Positions 34,769 through 43,921 of a DNA stretch of 52,688 nucleotides are shown here, piece after piece. The DNA is taken from NCBI GenBank assembly GCA_963593765.1, contig CAVBBU010000001.1, forward strand, positions 1-52,688, given 5' to 3'. Numbering within the stretch: position 1 is the first letter of the stretch; every line of letters begins with the position of its first letter. This stretch comes from CAVBBU01 sp963593765 (GTDB lineage: Bacteria; Bacillota; Clostridia; Lachnospirales; Lachnospiraceae). The notes beneath the pieces were generated by a model, which was given only the letters and a program-made list of their open reading frames with translations, made no database searches and was not told where the DNA came from. The translations under genes were made by a program, and so were the position numbers.

Positions 34769-35463
34769 TGATTATTATCTACCTTATATCCAACTCCCCA
34801 AACGACCTTAAGATATCTAGGCTCACGAGGGTTGATTTCTATTTTTTCTCTTATATGGCTTATATGTACTGCTACTGTATTGTCTGCACCTATAGCTTCT
34901 TCATTCCATATCTTCTCATATATCTCATCTATAGAAAATACCTTACCGGGATTTCTAACTAAAAGTAAAAGTATATTATATTCGATAGGAGTTAGCTTAA
35001 CGAGCTCATCAGAAACACGAACCTCCTTGGTGTCATCATTTATAACTAAATCACCGCAGCTGTATATGTGGGTGTCTGAGGTTGCATCCATATTGCCTAG
35101 CTGGGTATAACGCCTTAGCTGACTTTTAACTCTGGCAACTAGCTCCATAGGATTAAATGGCTTAGTAAGATAGTCGTCTGCACCTATGTTAAGTCCTAGT
35201 ATCTTGTCTGCATCCTCAGACTTAGCTGAAAGCATAATAATAGGAATAGAGCTGCTTTCACGAATCTTAAGAGTAGTCCTGATTCCATCAAGCCCAGGCA
35301 TCATAACATCGAGGATCAAAAGATCCACAGGAGTGTCCTCTAGTAGCTTAAGGGCTTCATTGCCATCGTAGGCAGTTAGAACCTCAAAGCCTTCGCTGCT
35401 AAGGTATATTTTTATAGCCTCTACTATCTCCTTGTCATCATCACAAACCAGTATTTTTTGCAT
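34765..35463 (-). CDS. OmpR-family response regulator
   Basis: 232 residues. The receiver domain has acidic residues at the start (CDDD) and the phosphoacceptor Asp52 in LLILDVMMPG, with the conserved Lys in MLSAKSED. A winged-helix DNA-binding domain follows (about 135-230). AGAGGTG precedes the ATG. It is transcribed first, then the kinase. Confidence 0.95.
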   Translation of the reverse strand: MQKILVCDDDKEIVEAIKIYLSSEGFEVLTAYDGNEALKLLEDTPVDLLILDVMMPGLDGIRTTLKIRESSSIPIIMLSAKSEDADKILGLNIGADDYLTKPFNPMELVARVKSQLRRYTQLGNMDATSDTHIYSCGDLVINDDTKEVRVSDELVKLTPIEYNILLLLVRNPGKVFSIDEIYEKIWNEEAIGADNTVAVHISHIREKIEINPREPRYLKVVWGVGYKVDNNQ

Positions 35464-35485
35464 ATAAGCACCTCTTTATCGATAT

Positions 35486-35513
35486 TTTACAATCGCTTTG
35501 CTATAATTATAAC
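35486..35513 (+). promoter_or_regulatory. Possible promoter of the tRNA deaminase gene
   Basis: TTTACA (35486-35491), 16 bases, TATAAC (35508-35513), in the 101-bp divergent gap between the response regulator and the deaminase. Moderate match only. Confidence 0.4.
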
Positions 35514-35564
35514 AGGATTTTAAATTAATGTATAACAAAAGATATAAGAATAAGGAAAGAAGAT

Positions 35565-36020
35565 ATGACAGACGAAGCATATATGAGGCTTGCCATAAGG
35601 GAAGCAAAAAAGGCTTGGAATATAGGAGAGGTTCCTATAGGCTGCATTATTGTATATGAGGATAAGATTATAGCAAGGGGCTATAACAAGAGAGTTGCAA
35701 AAAAAAGTGTACTTGCCCATGCGGAGATATTGGCAATAAAAAAAGCATGTAAAAGGATAGGCGACTGGCGATTAGAGGGCTGCACTATGTATATTACGCT
35801 AGAGCCATGTCCTATGTGTGCAGGTGCTATAGTTCAGGCTAGAGTTCCAAGGGTTGTTATAGGAAGTCTAAATCCAAAGGCAGGCTGTGCCGGCTCTGTA
35901 CTTGATATGCTGCATGTAGATGGCTTTAACCACCAGGTTGATGTAACTAAGGGAGTGTGTGATAAGGAGTGCTCTGAGATGATGAAGGAATTTTTTAGAG
36001 AGCTGAGAAAAAGGAAATAG
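35565..36020 (+). CDS. tadA: tRNA-specific adenosine deaminase
   Basis: 151 residues. The zinc/catalytic motifs His52-Ala-Glu54 and PCPMC (Cys82, Cys85) are complete, and the substrate-side PRVVIGSLNPKAGCAGSV is typical. It makes inosine at the wobble base of tRNA(Arg)ACG. GAAAGAAG precedes the ATG. Confidence 0.94.
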   Translation: MTDEAYMRLAIREAKKAWNIGEVPIGCIIVYEDKIIARGYNKRVAKKSVLAHAEILAIKKACKRIGDWRLEGCTMYITLEPCPMCAGAIVQARVPRVVIGSLNPKAGCAGSVLDMLHVDGFNHQVDVTKGVCDKECSEMMKEFFRELRKRK

Positions 36021-36035
36021 ATATGCTGTTTGTGG

Positions 36036-36054
36036 GGAGCTACTCCGTTTTTTT
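36036..36054 (+). terminator. Short intrinsic terminator after the tRNA deaminase gene
   Basis: GGAG, loop CTA, CTCC, then G and seven T. A short stem but a clear T-run, just after the stop at 36020. Confidence 0.5.
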
Positions 36055-36099
36055 GTTCGTATTGATGACCAGAAGTGCTTTGCCCCTAAAAGTTACGTA

Positions 36100-36141
36100 T
36101 GCACATAAATTTATTGCATTTGCACATAAAGTTGCTATAAT
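36100..36141 (+). promoter_or_regulatory. Promoter with direct repeats before the RelB-like/PemK-like pair
   Basis: TTGCAT (36114-36119), 16 bases, TATAAT (36136-36141). TGCACATAAA is present twice (36100-36109 and 36121-36130), 21 bp apart or two helix turns, one copy before and one after the -35 box. This is the sort of spacing used by dimeric antitoxin repressors. Confidence 0.55.
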
Positions 36142-36173
36142 TAACAATATATACCATAGTGAGGAGGTATTAT

Positions 36174-36497
36174 ATGGCAAATATAAACATGACTATTAGG
36201 ATAGATAGTAAAACAAAAAAAGATGCAGATAGGATATTTAAGAACCTTGGAATGACAACTAGCACAGCGATAAATGTTTTTTTAAGACAATCAATTATAA
36301 ATGAGGGGTTACCATTTGAGATAATGTCTAAAAATCAGATGGAAAGATGGATTAGTAGAATACCAAGAATAGGATATAGAGATAAGGATGGATTCTTGGT
36401 ACTGCCAAAGGAAGAAGATTACGAGGGAGATAGCATTTATGACAATTATAACCCAAACTCCAAGAGAAAAATGGAGCATATGGCTAGCGAAGGTTAA
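36174..36497 (+). CDS. RelB/DinJ-like antitoxin
   Basis: 107 residues. NINMTIRIDSKTKKDADRIF and LGMTTSTAINVFLRQ form the ribbon-helix-helix DNA-binding part of RelB/DinJ antitoxins. The C-terminal half (from about 55) is longer than usual and probably binds the toxin. GAGGAGG precedes the ATG at 36174. The 3' end overlaps the toxin gene by 59 bp. Confidence 0.85.
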   Translation: MANINMTIRIDSKTKKDADRIFKNLGMTTSTAINVFLRQSIINEGLPFEIMSKNQMERWISRIPRIGYRDKDGFLVLPKEEDYEGDSIYDNYNPNSKRKMEHMASEG

Positions 36498-36783
36498 ATA
36501 TGATTATTCTAACCAAATAAAGAAACGACCTGTAGTAATTATAAATGACAATACTTTTGTTATTGAAGGCTTTAAAGTAACTACACATGAGCCAAGGAAA
36601 AATTATGTTGGTGAATACCCAATTATCAAATGGAAGGAAGCAGGACTTTTGTCTCCATCAACGCTACGATTAACAAAAATTGTAGAGTTAAGAGATGGCG
36701 ATTTTGATTGTTGTTTAGGGAAGCTGCAAGATGAAGATATAAAAAACATAAAAGAACAAATATCTAAATTATTTGATTTATAA
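36439..36783 (+). CDS. PemK/MazF-like toxin
   Basis: 114 residues. KKRPVVIINDN (29-38) and PSTLRLTKIVELRDGD (73-88) match the two core strands of PemK/MazF endoribonucleases, but the region between is diverged. GGGAG lies before ATG 36439; the in-frame extension to 36388 has no ribosome site. The usual partner of a RelB/DinJ antitoxin is a RelE/YafQ toxin, so this pairing is mixed. Confidence 0.7.
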   Translation: MTIITQTPREKWSIWLAKVKYDYSNQIKKRPVVIINDNTFVIEGFKVTTHEPRKNYVGEYPIIKWKEAGLLSPSTLRLTKIVELRDGDFDCCLGKLQDEDIKNIKEQISKLFDL

Positions 36784-36865
36784 GAAGCCCTTTAATGTAA
36801 ATTTAAAATCTAGTAGATTAAGAGTTAGATATGTGTTTGGCTGACACAGCCCTAATCCACATAAA

Positions 36866-36903
36866 AAAATCACTTAGACCATGAATCGGTCTAAGTGATT
36901 TTT
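36866..36903. terminator. Bidirectional terminator
   Basis: AAAATCACTTAGACC (36866-36880) and GGTCTAAGTGATTTT (36888-36902) are a perfect 15-bp stem with A/T runs on both sides. It can serve both the toxin gene and the convergent transpeptidase gene. Confidence 0.88.
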
Positions 36904-36947
36904 CCTTATACAATAAAACCTGTCTTTATATATTTATCAACGCGGTG

Positions 36948-38477
36948 TTATTGTGCTGGATTTTCCTCAGTTGCTTCCACTGCTTCTAGTGATGCCTTCA
37001 TAGCCTCAGCCTCCGCAGCAGCCTGAGCAGCAGCCTGTGCCTCTGCCTGAGCCTTCTGTGCCTGTATAACAACCGGGTCAGTAGGATCCCAGGTCTGGTC
37101 TCTAGGAATAGGTGTTTCTATAGCAGTCTTTTCTATAGGACCCTTGTTAGCAGAATCATAATAGGTTATAACCGGTGTTCCCATAGGTGCATTGTGATAT
37201 ACCCATGCAGCATCACCTGAAAGTAGTCTTATACATCCGCCAGAGATAGCATCGTCCATGTAATTATAGGTTATCGCATCCAGAGTGTAAGGTGACGGCG
37301 AATTATAATAAAGTATAGAATGTATTATAAAGCCACCGTTAAATCTGTTTAGATACTGACAGTAGATATTATCATGCATAAACTTCCAGTCATACTTAGC
37401 ATATATCTTGTAGCTTCCTATAGGAGTATCAGGTCCGCAGGCTGCCATAAAGGTCTTGTATGGGATTATATATCCATTGTCTCCATCCTTAGCCATAACA
37501 TATAGAGTTCTAGTTGCCTTGTTAAACTTAATCTGATAATCGCCGGTAAGTCCCATTAAAGGCTCTAGGTCTCTGCATGCTGAGCCGTCCTCGTTAAAGT
37601 AATACTTATATCCATCTACATACTGCCAGCCAGTTGCGATATTGCCCTCGATAAAGTAATACTGCTCATTGCCCTCGTATGCCCAGCCTGTATAAGCTCT
37701 GCCATCAAAGGTAGAATATCTTCTTATGCCATCAGCATCTATATACATACCCTCGTATGCAGGAGCTTCCATAAGAGTCTTTGTTGGCTGAGTAAATTCA
37801 CATTGCTTATTCCAAAGAGCTACCTTAAGTGCGACTATATATGCATCTGTGCCTACAGTTCCCATGGTCTGACCATTCTTAGCCCAGTCAAGAACGGTAC
37901 CATCACTTAATACTGCCTTGTAATATATATCATCGAGATTAGCAGTATAGCCCTTTATACGTATCTGAATTGCCTGAACCTTAGCATCTGTGCTGCCTGT
38001 GTTAGTACGCTCGTTTGAATTACACCAAATGCTCCAGCCCTCTGCTGCAGAGTATGTTCTATAATAATAACGGCCTATACCATTGTGTATCATATAGAAC
38101 TTTGAAAAGCCGTCCTTTGAATAAGCGTAGGTGTTGTCATAGGAAGCACAAACAGCTATGTCTACACCGTCCTTGTTTTGAAACCTGTAATTAACAAAAG
38201 GAACAACGCCAAGTATGGGATCTGCAGGAGTGTTTCCTACGTCTAAGGCATCTAGGCCTGCACTGGCAACTACGCTGTCTAAATCCAGATTCTCAGGGAC
38301 AGTTACACCTGTTATAGTAGATGGAACTCCGTTAGAGCCTTCATTTACAGTTCCAGAGGACTTGCTGCTACTAACGCCAGGTCCGATCTCCTCCTCTGCG
38401 AATACTGTCATGCTAGAGCAAACCATAGAAATAGCCAGCATTGACAAAGCAATGCCTTTTTTAATTGCGGATTGCAT
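36948..38477 (-). CDS. Secreted L,D-transpeptidase with ChW and choline-binding repeats
   Basis: 509 residues. A signal peptide (cut near VFA-EEE, about residue 28), a Ser/Gly linker, then two ChW-like units at about 80-195 (EGWSIWCNS...TGSTDAKVQAIQIRI; VLDWAKNGQTMGTVG). Choline-binding-type repeats follow at about 225-275 (YTGWAYEGNEQYYF, ATGWQYVDGYKYYF). The YkuD domain at about 285-440 has His in FIIHSILY and the catalytic Cys in ISGGCIRLLSG. An Ala/Glu-rich tail ends it. It probably forms 3-3 cross-links at the wall. GGGAGG precedes the ATG. Confidence 0.88.
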   Translation of the reverse strand: MQSAIKKGIALSMLAISMVCSSMTVFAEEEIGPGVSSSKSSGTVNEGSNGVPSTITGVTVPENLDLDSVVASAGLDALDVGNTPADPILGVVPFVNYRFQNKDGVDIAVCASYDNTYAYSKDGFSKFYMIHNGIGRYYYRTYSAAEGWSIWCNSNERTNTGSTDAKVQAIQIRIKGYTANLDDIYYKAVLSDGTVLDWAKNGQTMGTVGTDAYIVALKVALWNKQCEFTQPTKTLMEAPAYEGMYIDADGIRRYSTFDGRAYTGWAYEGNEQYYFIEGNIATGWQYVDGYKYYFNEDGSACRDLEPLMGLTGDYQIKFNKATRTLYVMAKDGDNGYIIPYKTFMAACGPDTPIGSYKIYAKYDWKFMHDNIYCQYLNRFNGGFIIHSILYYNSPSPYTLDAITYNYMDDAISGGCIRLLSGDAAWVYHNAPMGTPVITYYDSANKGPIEKTAIETPIPRDQTWDPTDPVVIQAQKAQAEAQAAAQAAAEAEAMKASLEAVEATEENPAQ

Positions 38478-38554
38478 AAACTAAACCTCCCTAACTATAT
38501 AAAATAAATTACATAAAATCCTACCACATAAAGCCCGAATATGCTATAAGTGGA

Positions 38555-38583
38555 TAGACTTTTTATTAGAAATGCCTTAAAAT
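38555..38583 (+). promoter_or_regulatory. Possible promoter of the glycan locus
   Basis: TAGACT (38555-38560), 17 bases, TAAAAT (38578-38583). The -35 box is imperfect. It lies in the divergent gap between the transpeptidase and the DegT gene. Confidence 0.35.
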
Positions 38584-38622
38584 TGTAAGGGAAATGATAA
38601 AAACAAGGGTAATTGTCGGATT

Positions 38623-39729
38623 ATGAAGAGAAATAACGAAAAAATACTCGTTACAAGAGCATATATGCCGCCTATCGAGGAATATGAGACCTATCTAAAG
38701 AGAATATGGGATAGCAGGTGGCTTACAAATATGGGACAGCTCCACAATCAGCTAGAGGGCGACCTAAAAAAATACTTAGGAGTAGATGAGCTGGAGCTTT
38801 TTACTAATGGGCATCTTGCACTTGAGATGGCGCTTCAGGCATTGGAGCTTAAGGGAGAGGTTATTACGACTCCGTATACATTTGCATCTACTACTCATGC
38901 CATAGTAAGGCGGGGGCTAACTCCGGTATTTTGTGATATCAAGGAGAGCGACTGCACTATAGATGAGGAAAGACTAGAGAGCCTTATTACAGATAAAACC
39001 AGTGCCATAGTTGCGGTACATGTATATGGATATATATGCAATGTAGAAGCTATAGAAAAAGTAGCTAAAAGGCATGGACTTAAGGTTATATATGACGCGG
39101 CACATGCTTTCGGAGTCAGCCTAAATGGAAAAGGCATAGGAAGCTTCGGAGATGCCAGCATGTTCTCCTTCCATGCAACGAAGGTTTTCCATACTATAGA
39201 GGGCGGTGCTGTTTGCTTTAAGGATAAAGAGCTAAAGGGCAGACTTTATCAGCTTAAAAACTTCGGAATACTGGATCAGGAAACGGTAGCCTATGTAGGG
39301 GGCAATGCAAAGATGAGCGAGTTTCAGGCAGCCATGGGGCTTTGCAATCTTAAACATATGCCTGAGATTATAGAAAATAGAAAGAGGCTTACAGAGCATT
39401 ACAGGCAGCTGCTCTCAGACCGTAGCGGTATCAGGCTTATAAAGGAGCAGGAGGGCGTTAAATATAATTATGCCTATATGCCGGTTATATTTGACGGAGC
39501 TTATAATAGAGATAAGGTATTTAATGCATTAACGGAGCAAAATATATATCCAAGAAAGTATTTCTATCCCTGCGTTAATGCATATGATTGCTATAGGGAT
39601 AGATATAATGAGGACGACACTCCAGTAGCAAAGCGCATATCTCGCAGCATACTGACACTTCCTTTATATCCGGATTTGGATAGTAATGTAGTAGATAGGA
39701 TATGCGATATCATAATTAAGAGCAGGTAA
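38623..39729 (+). CDS. DegT/DnrJ/EryC1-family sugar aminotransferase
   Basis: 368 residues. TPYTFASTTHAI, VIYDAAHAFGV and FSFHATKVFHTIEGG with the PLP Lys are diagnostic of the DegT family, which aminate keto-sugar nucleotides. It probably makes an amino sugar for the surface polymer. The ribosome site is weak. Four bases separate it from the ATP-grasp gene, so the pair is linked. Confidence 0.92.
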   Translation: MKRNNEKILVTRAYMPPIEEYETYLKRIWDSRWLTNMGQLHNQLEGDLKKYLGVDELELFTNGHLALEMALQALELKGEVITTPYTFASTTHAIVRRGLTPVFCDIKESDCTIDEERLESLITDKTSAIVAVHVYGYICNVEAIEKVAKRHGLKVIYDAAHAFGVSLNGKGIGSFGDASMFSFHATKVFHTIEGGAVCFKDKELKGRLYQLKNFGILDQETVAYVGGNAKMSEFQAAMGLCNLKHMPEIIENRKRLTEHYRQLLSDRSGIRLIKEQEGVKYNYAYMPVIFDGAYNRDKVFNALTEQNIYPRKYFYPCVNAYDCYRDRYNEDDTPVAKRISRSILTLPLYPDLDSNVVDRICDIIIKSR

Positions 39730-39733
39730 AAAT

Positions 39734-40666
39734 ATGGATACGGTTCTTATAACAGCGATAGGCTCATTTTCTGCAGCCATAGCCATCAAGACATGCAAGG
39801 AAAAACTAAATATGAGAGTAGTTGGCTGTGATATATATGATAGAAAACTTATAGCCTCATCAAAGGATGTAGATGCATTTTATCAAGCACCATATGCCAG
39901 AGACCATGACAAATATTTGGAATATGTATATGACATATGTAAAAAGGAAAATGTAGGATATATACTTCCATCAACTGATGATGAGGTAGATGTGCTTAAT
40001 GAGCATAGACGGGAGCTTAGTGCTCTTGGAGTAGTGCTTTGCCTATCTCCATATGCAACTATACATATATGTAGAGATAAGCTTTTAAGTGCTAAGACTA
40101 TTCCGGATATAATAGAAACAAGCTGCTATAGTGAGGGCATGGAGCTTAAGTATCCATGCGTTCTAAAGCCATTAAATGGAAGAAGCAGCATAGGCTTATA
40201 TAAGCTTTATAGTAAGGATGATATGCCATCTAAGCTAGAATGTGGTAATTATATAGTACAGCCACTTATAGAGGGTGATATAGTAACGGTTGACATCGCA
40301 AGGCATAGCAAAGCAAGACATATAGAGCTGCTGCCTAGAAAGGAGCTTCTTAGAACCTATAACGGAGCAGGACTTTCTGTGCATGTATTTAGAGATGAGG
40401 CATTAGAGGATAGGTGTAAGCAGATAGCAAACCTTTTAGACATTCAGGGTAGTGTTTGCTTTGAATTTATACAAGATAGAGAAGGTGCTTACCATATGCT
40501 AGAGTGCAACCCAAGGCTTTCTGGCGGAGTGGCATTTTCATGTATGGCAGGGTATGATTTTGTTAAGGCACATTTTGATGCATTTATGGTAGATGATATA
40601 GAAATGCAAAGGGATGTTAAGGATATGTATATAGCAAGAAGATATACAGAATATATAATGGACTAG
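39734..40666 (+). CDS. ATP-grasp carboxylate-amine ligase (CarB/PylC-like)
   Basis: 310 residues. An N-terminal Rossmann-like segment (VLITAIGSFSAAIAI), a central KYPCVLKPLNGRSSIGLY ATP loop, and the catalytic EFIQDREGAYHMLECNPRLSGG metal site. ATP-grasp ligases join a carboxylate to an amine via acyl phosphate. Next to DegT it may attach an amino acid or acid to the amino sugar; this is inference. Confidence 0.85.
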   Translation: MDTVLITAIGSFSAAIAIKTCKEKLNMRVVGCDIYDRKLIASSKDVDAFYQAPYARDHDKYLEYVYDICKKENVGYILPSTDDEVDVLNEHRRELSALGVVLCLSPYATIHICRDKLLSAKTIPDIIETSCYSEGMELKYPCVLKPLNGRSSIGLYKLYSKDDMPSKLECGNYIVQPLIEGDIVTVDIARHSKARHIELLPRKELLRTYNGAGLSVHVFRDEALEDRCKQIANLLDIQGSVCFEFIQDREGAYHMLECNPRLSGGVAFSCMAGYDFVKAHFDAFMVDDIEMQRDVKDMYIARRYTEYIMD

Positions 40667-40668
40667 AT

Positions 40669-41937
40669 ATGAATTATATTACAAGGAAAATGCTTGGATC
40701 AGATGAGAATATAGCATACAGAGGCATAGTCTGGAACATGCTAGGCAGTGCTATATATGCAATTACAAGTATGCTGCTAGGCTCTGCTGTAACTAGAATT
40801 ATAGGTGCAGACCTCGGTGGTATATTTTATTTTGCATTTTCTACCTTTGGTCAGCAGATGTATATAATTGCATATTTTGGGATGAGACCTATTCAGTCAA
40901 CTGATACAGCATATAGATATAGCTTTGGGGATTATATAAGCTTTAGACTTGTTACTGCTGTTGCTGCATTACTTGGTGGACTTTTATACATCATTGCAGT
41001 TAAGGCAAGCCCTGTAAAGGTGGCAGTTATTATGCTTATGGTCTGCTATAAAATTATAGATGCTATAGCTGATTGCTATGAGTCGGAATATCAAAGAGAT
41101 GGCAGACTATATATGACAGGAAAGAGTATGGCATTTAGAACGCTTCTTTCTGTATGTGGATTTTTAGCAGCACTGCTTTTATCTAGGGATATTATTATAG
41201 CAAGCATAGCGGCTATTTTTATGCAGGCAGCAGGCTTATATATATTTTGCATTATACCTATAAAAGCAGTTGGGGGAGCAGATACATATAGACATATAGG
41301 CAGCATAAAAAAATTATTTAATGAGGGGAAATGGCTGTGCCTTTCATCATTTTTGGATCTGTATATATTTGCTGCGGCCAAGTATGCGGTAGATGCATAT
41401 ATGGAGCCAAGTGCAAGCAGTTATTTTTCTACTATATTTATACCGACATCTATTATTAATCTTATGGCAGGCTTTGTGATAAGACCGGTACTAACAACAC
41501 TGTCTAAGCATTATGATGATAATGATATTAAGGCATTTAAAAAAATAGTTATAAAAATAGCTCTTCTTATAGTCGTTATGACAGCAGCAGCTATGCTTCT
41601 AGCAGCAGTATTTGGCATACCTGTACTTTCGTGGCTGCTTGGGGGTGAGGCAGGTGCTATGCTTGCTCCATATAGAGGGGCACTTGTTATGGTTATACTT
41701 GGCGGAGGCTTTTATGCGATATTAAATCTTCTTTATTATGTACTTACTATAATAAAAAAGCAGCTTTCTATATTTATTATATATGTTTTTGGCTGCGTAG
41801 CTGCGTGGCTTTTGTCAAGACATATGGTACTAAAGGCTGGAATAGACGGAGCTGCTATTAGCTATACTATACTTATGATTTTTGTGACTGCAATGTTTGC
41901 TGGGGTATGCATAAAGGGCTTAGCAAGGAGAGGGTGA
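40669..41937 (+). CDS. Wzx-like oligosaccharide flippase
   Basis: 422 residues with about 12 to 14 hydrophobic helices and the typical N-terminal LGSAIYAITSMLLGSAVTRIIGADLGGIFYFAF. MOP-superfamily flippase that would move the lipid-linked repeat unit across the membrane. It starts two bases after the ATP-grasp gene. Confidence 0.88.
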   Translation: MNYITRKMLGSDENIAYRGIVWNMLGSAIYAITSMLLGSAVTRIIGADLGGIFYFAFSTFGQQMYIIAYFGMRPIQSTDTAYRYSFGDYISFRLVTAVAALLGGLLYIIAVKASPVKVAVIMLMVCYKIIDAIADCYESEYQRDGRLYMTGKSMAFRTLLSVCGFLAALLLSRDIIIASIAAIFMQAAGLYIFCIIPIKAVGGADTYRHIGSIKKLFNEGKWLCLSSFLDLYIFAAAKYAVDAYMEPSASSYFSTIFIPTSIINLMAGFVIRPVLTTLSKHYDDNDIKAFKKIVIKIALLIVVMTAAAMLLAAVFGIPVLSWLLGGEAGAMLAPYRGALVMVILGGGFYAILNLLYYVLTIIKKQLSIFIIYVFGCVAAWLLSRHMVLKAGIDGAAISYTILMIFVTAMFAGVCIKGLARRG

Positions 41938-41941
41938 TGCT

Positions 41942-42892
41942 ATGGATATAAGCGTGGATATTCTTATTCCGACATATAAGCCGGATGATAGATTTATAGA
42001 GCTGATTAAAAGACTTAAAAGGCAAACTATTAAGACTAATAATATTATTATAATTAATACAGATAAGGATAAGTGGAGAGAGCTTCATATAGACGATAGG
42101 CTCTTAGAAACAGGAATTACAGAGGGCTTTGAGGTACATCATATAGAAAAGAAAGCTTTTGATCACGGGGCAACGAGAAATCGCTGCGTAGAATTATCTA
42201 ATGCAAAATATTTTATATGTATGACTCAGGATGCTACTCCAAAGGATGATAAGCTTATAGAAGAGCTGGTGCAGCCTATGGAGAGCGACAAGGATATAAG
42301 GATGTCCTATGCAAGGCAGCTGCCATATAAAAGCAGTAATCCTATAGAGGTATATACAAGGCTTTTTAATTATCCGCCGAAGTCACTAATTAAGAGTAAG
42401 GCTGATAAGGATAAGCTTGGAATTAAGCTTTACTTTGCATCAAATGTATGCTGTGCATATGATAGGGCTACCTTTGACAGGCTTGGGAGCTTTCCGGAGA
42501 ATGTTATACTTAATGAGGATATGCTATATGCTAGAAAGGTAATAGAGGCTGGATATAAAATAAAATATTGTGCACAGGCACAGGTATTTCATTCGCATGA
42601 ATATAGCGGACGTATGCAGCTTAGGAGAAATTTTGATATAGCAGCAAGTCAGGCTATGAATCAAGAGGTATTTGGCGAATTAAAAAGTGAGTCAGAAGGG
42701 ATAAAGCTGGTTAAGAAAACGGCAGCATATCTTATAAAAAACCACAAGGCATTATATATTCCTAGTCTTATATGGATAAGCGGCTGCAAGTATATAGGAT
42801 ATAGGCTTGGCAAGCATTACAAGAATATTCCTATAGGAATAAGAAAAGGGCTGTCTATGAATAGCAGCTTTTGGGAGAATAAGAATGAATGA
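41942..42892 (+). CDS. Rhamnosyltransferase-like glycosyltransferase (GT2)
   Basis: 316 residues. DILIPTYKPDDRFIELI, AFDHGATRNRCVE and MTQDATPKDDKL are the marks of the GT2 subgroup that includes rhamnosyltransferases, where DHGxTRN is conserved. dTDP-rhamnose as donor fits with the RmlC-like gene downstream but is not proven. GAGAGGGTG precedes the ATG. Its end overlaps the next GT by eight bases. Confidence 0.85.
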   Translation: MDISVDILIPTYKPDDRFIELIKRLKRQTIKTNNIIIINTDKDKWRELHIDDRLLETGITEGFEVHHIEKKAFDHGATRNRCVELSNAKYFICMTQDATPKDDKLIEELVQPMESDKDIRMSYARQLPYKSSNPIEVYTRLFNYPPKSLIKSKADKDKLGIKLYFASNVCCAYDRATFDRLGSFPENVILNEDMLYARKVIEAGYKIKYCAQAQVFHSHEYSGRMQLRRNFDIAASQAMNQEVFGELKSESEGIKLVKKTAAYLIKNHKALYIPSLIWISGCKYIGYRLGKHYKNIPIGIRKGLSMNSSFWENKNE

Positions 42893-43571
42893 TATACTGA
42901 TTATCATACCGGCATTTAATGAAGAGGGCAATATAAAGCAGGTAGTAGATAAGCTTATCTCTAATTATAGTCAGTATGATTATATTATAATAAATGATGG
43001 CTCTACAGATAATACATCTGAGATTTGTCATGCAAATAATTATAATATAATAGACCTGCCAATCAACCTTGGACTTGCAGGAGCATTTCAAACAGGTATG
43101 ATGTATGCTAGTAAAAATGGTTATAGCTATGCAGTTCAATTTGACGGTGACGGACAGCATGAGGCTTGCTATATAGAGGATATGAAAAAAAGAGCTAAGG
43201 AAGGATATGATATAGTTATTGCATCTAGGTTTGCAAATAAAAAGAAGCCTATTAGTATGCGAATGCTTGGAAGTAATATAATATCACTTGCTATATTTCT
43301 TACGACAGGCAAGTATATAAAGGATCCCACATCAGGCATGAGAATGTATAACAAGTCGCTTATAGATGAGTTTGCATATAGGCTTAATTATGCACCTGAG
43401 CCGGATACCGTATCATATCTTATAAAGCAGGGCGCTAGAGTAAGTGAGGTGCAGGCGCATATGAATGAAAGGCTTACAGGAGTTAGCTATCTAACACCTA
43501 TCAATGCAGCCAAATATATGATTAGAATAGTAATTTCTATATTATTTATTCAAAACTTTAGAAGGAGATAG
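42885..43571 (+). CDS. DPM1-like polyprenyl-phosphate glycosyltransferase (GT2)
   Basis: 228 residues. ILIIIPAFNEEGNIKQVV, INDGSTDNTSE, QFDGDGQH (DxD) and DPTSGMRMYN fit the dolichol-phosphate mannosyltransferase group, here without a membrane tail. Such enzymes load a sugar on undecaprenyl phosphate for use by a GT-C enzyme outside. The two small membrane proteins that follow could be its partners. Confidence 0.85.
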   Translation: MNDILIIIPAFNEEGNIKQVVDKLISNYSQYDYIIINDGSTDNTSEICHANNYNIIDLPINLGLAGAFQTGMMYASKNGYSYAVQFDGDGQHEACYIEDMKKRAKEGYDIVIASRFANKKKPISMRMLGSNIISLAIFLTTGKYIKDPTSGMRMYNKSLIDEFAYRLNYAPEPDTVSYLIKQGARVSEVQAHMNERLTGVSYLTPINAAKYMIRIVISILFIQNFRRR

Positions 43572-43573
43572 CT

Positions 43574-43921
43574 ATGTCAATAGAGCTAAGAGTGATGCTT
43601 ATAACAGCCTCACTTATATCACTTGCATATGTGATAAGAAAAATAAGAAAATCAAAGATGAGAATAGACGATGCAGTTTTCTGGATTATATTCTCTGCTG
43701 TGCTTATAGTCCTTTCGATTTTTCCTGTTATAGTATATAAGCTATCAGAATTAGTCGGGACAAAGTCGCCTGCAAATCTTATATATCTTATAATAATAGC
43801 AATTATGCTAATTAAGATATTTACTATGAGTATTAGAATGTCAGCATTAGAAACAAAGCTTATAGAATTAACACAAAAGGTGGCATTAGATGAGTATGAC
43901 AAAAGCGATAAAGGGCTATAA
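43574..43921 (+). CDS. DUF2304 membrane protein
   Basis: 115 residues, three hydrophobic helices and a basic KIRKSKMRIDDAVFWII loop, then a coiled tail. It has the length and pattern of DUF2304, a family often found next to DPM1-like GT2 genes. AGAAGGAG precedes the ATG. It may anchor or help the upstream enzyme. Confidence 0.8.
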   Translation: MSIELRVMLITASLISLAYVIRKIRKSKMRIDDAVFWIIFSAVLIVLSIFPVIVYKLSELVGTKSPANLIYLIIIAIMLIKIFTMSIRMSALETKLIELTQKVALDEYDKSDKGL

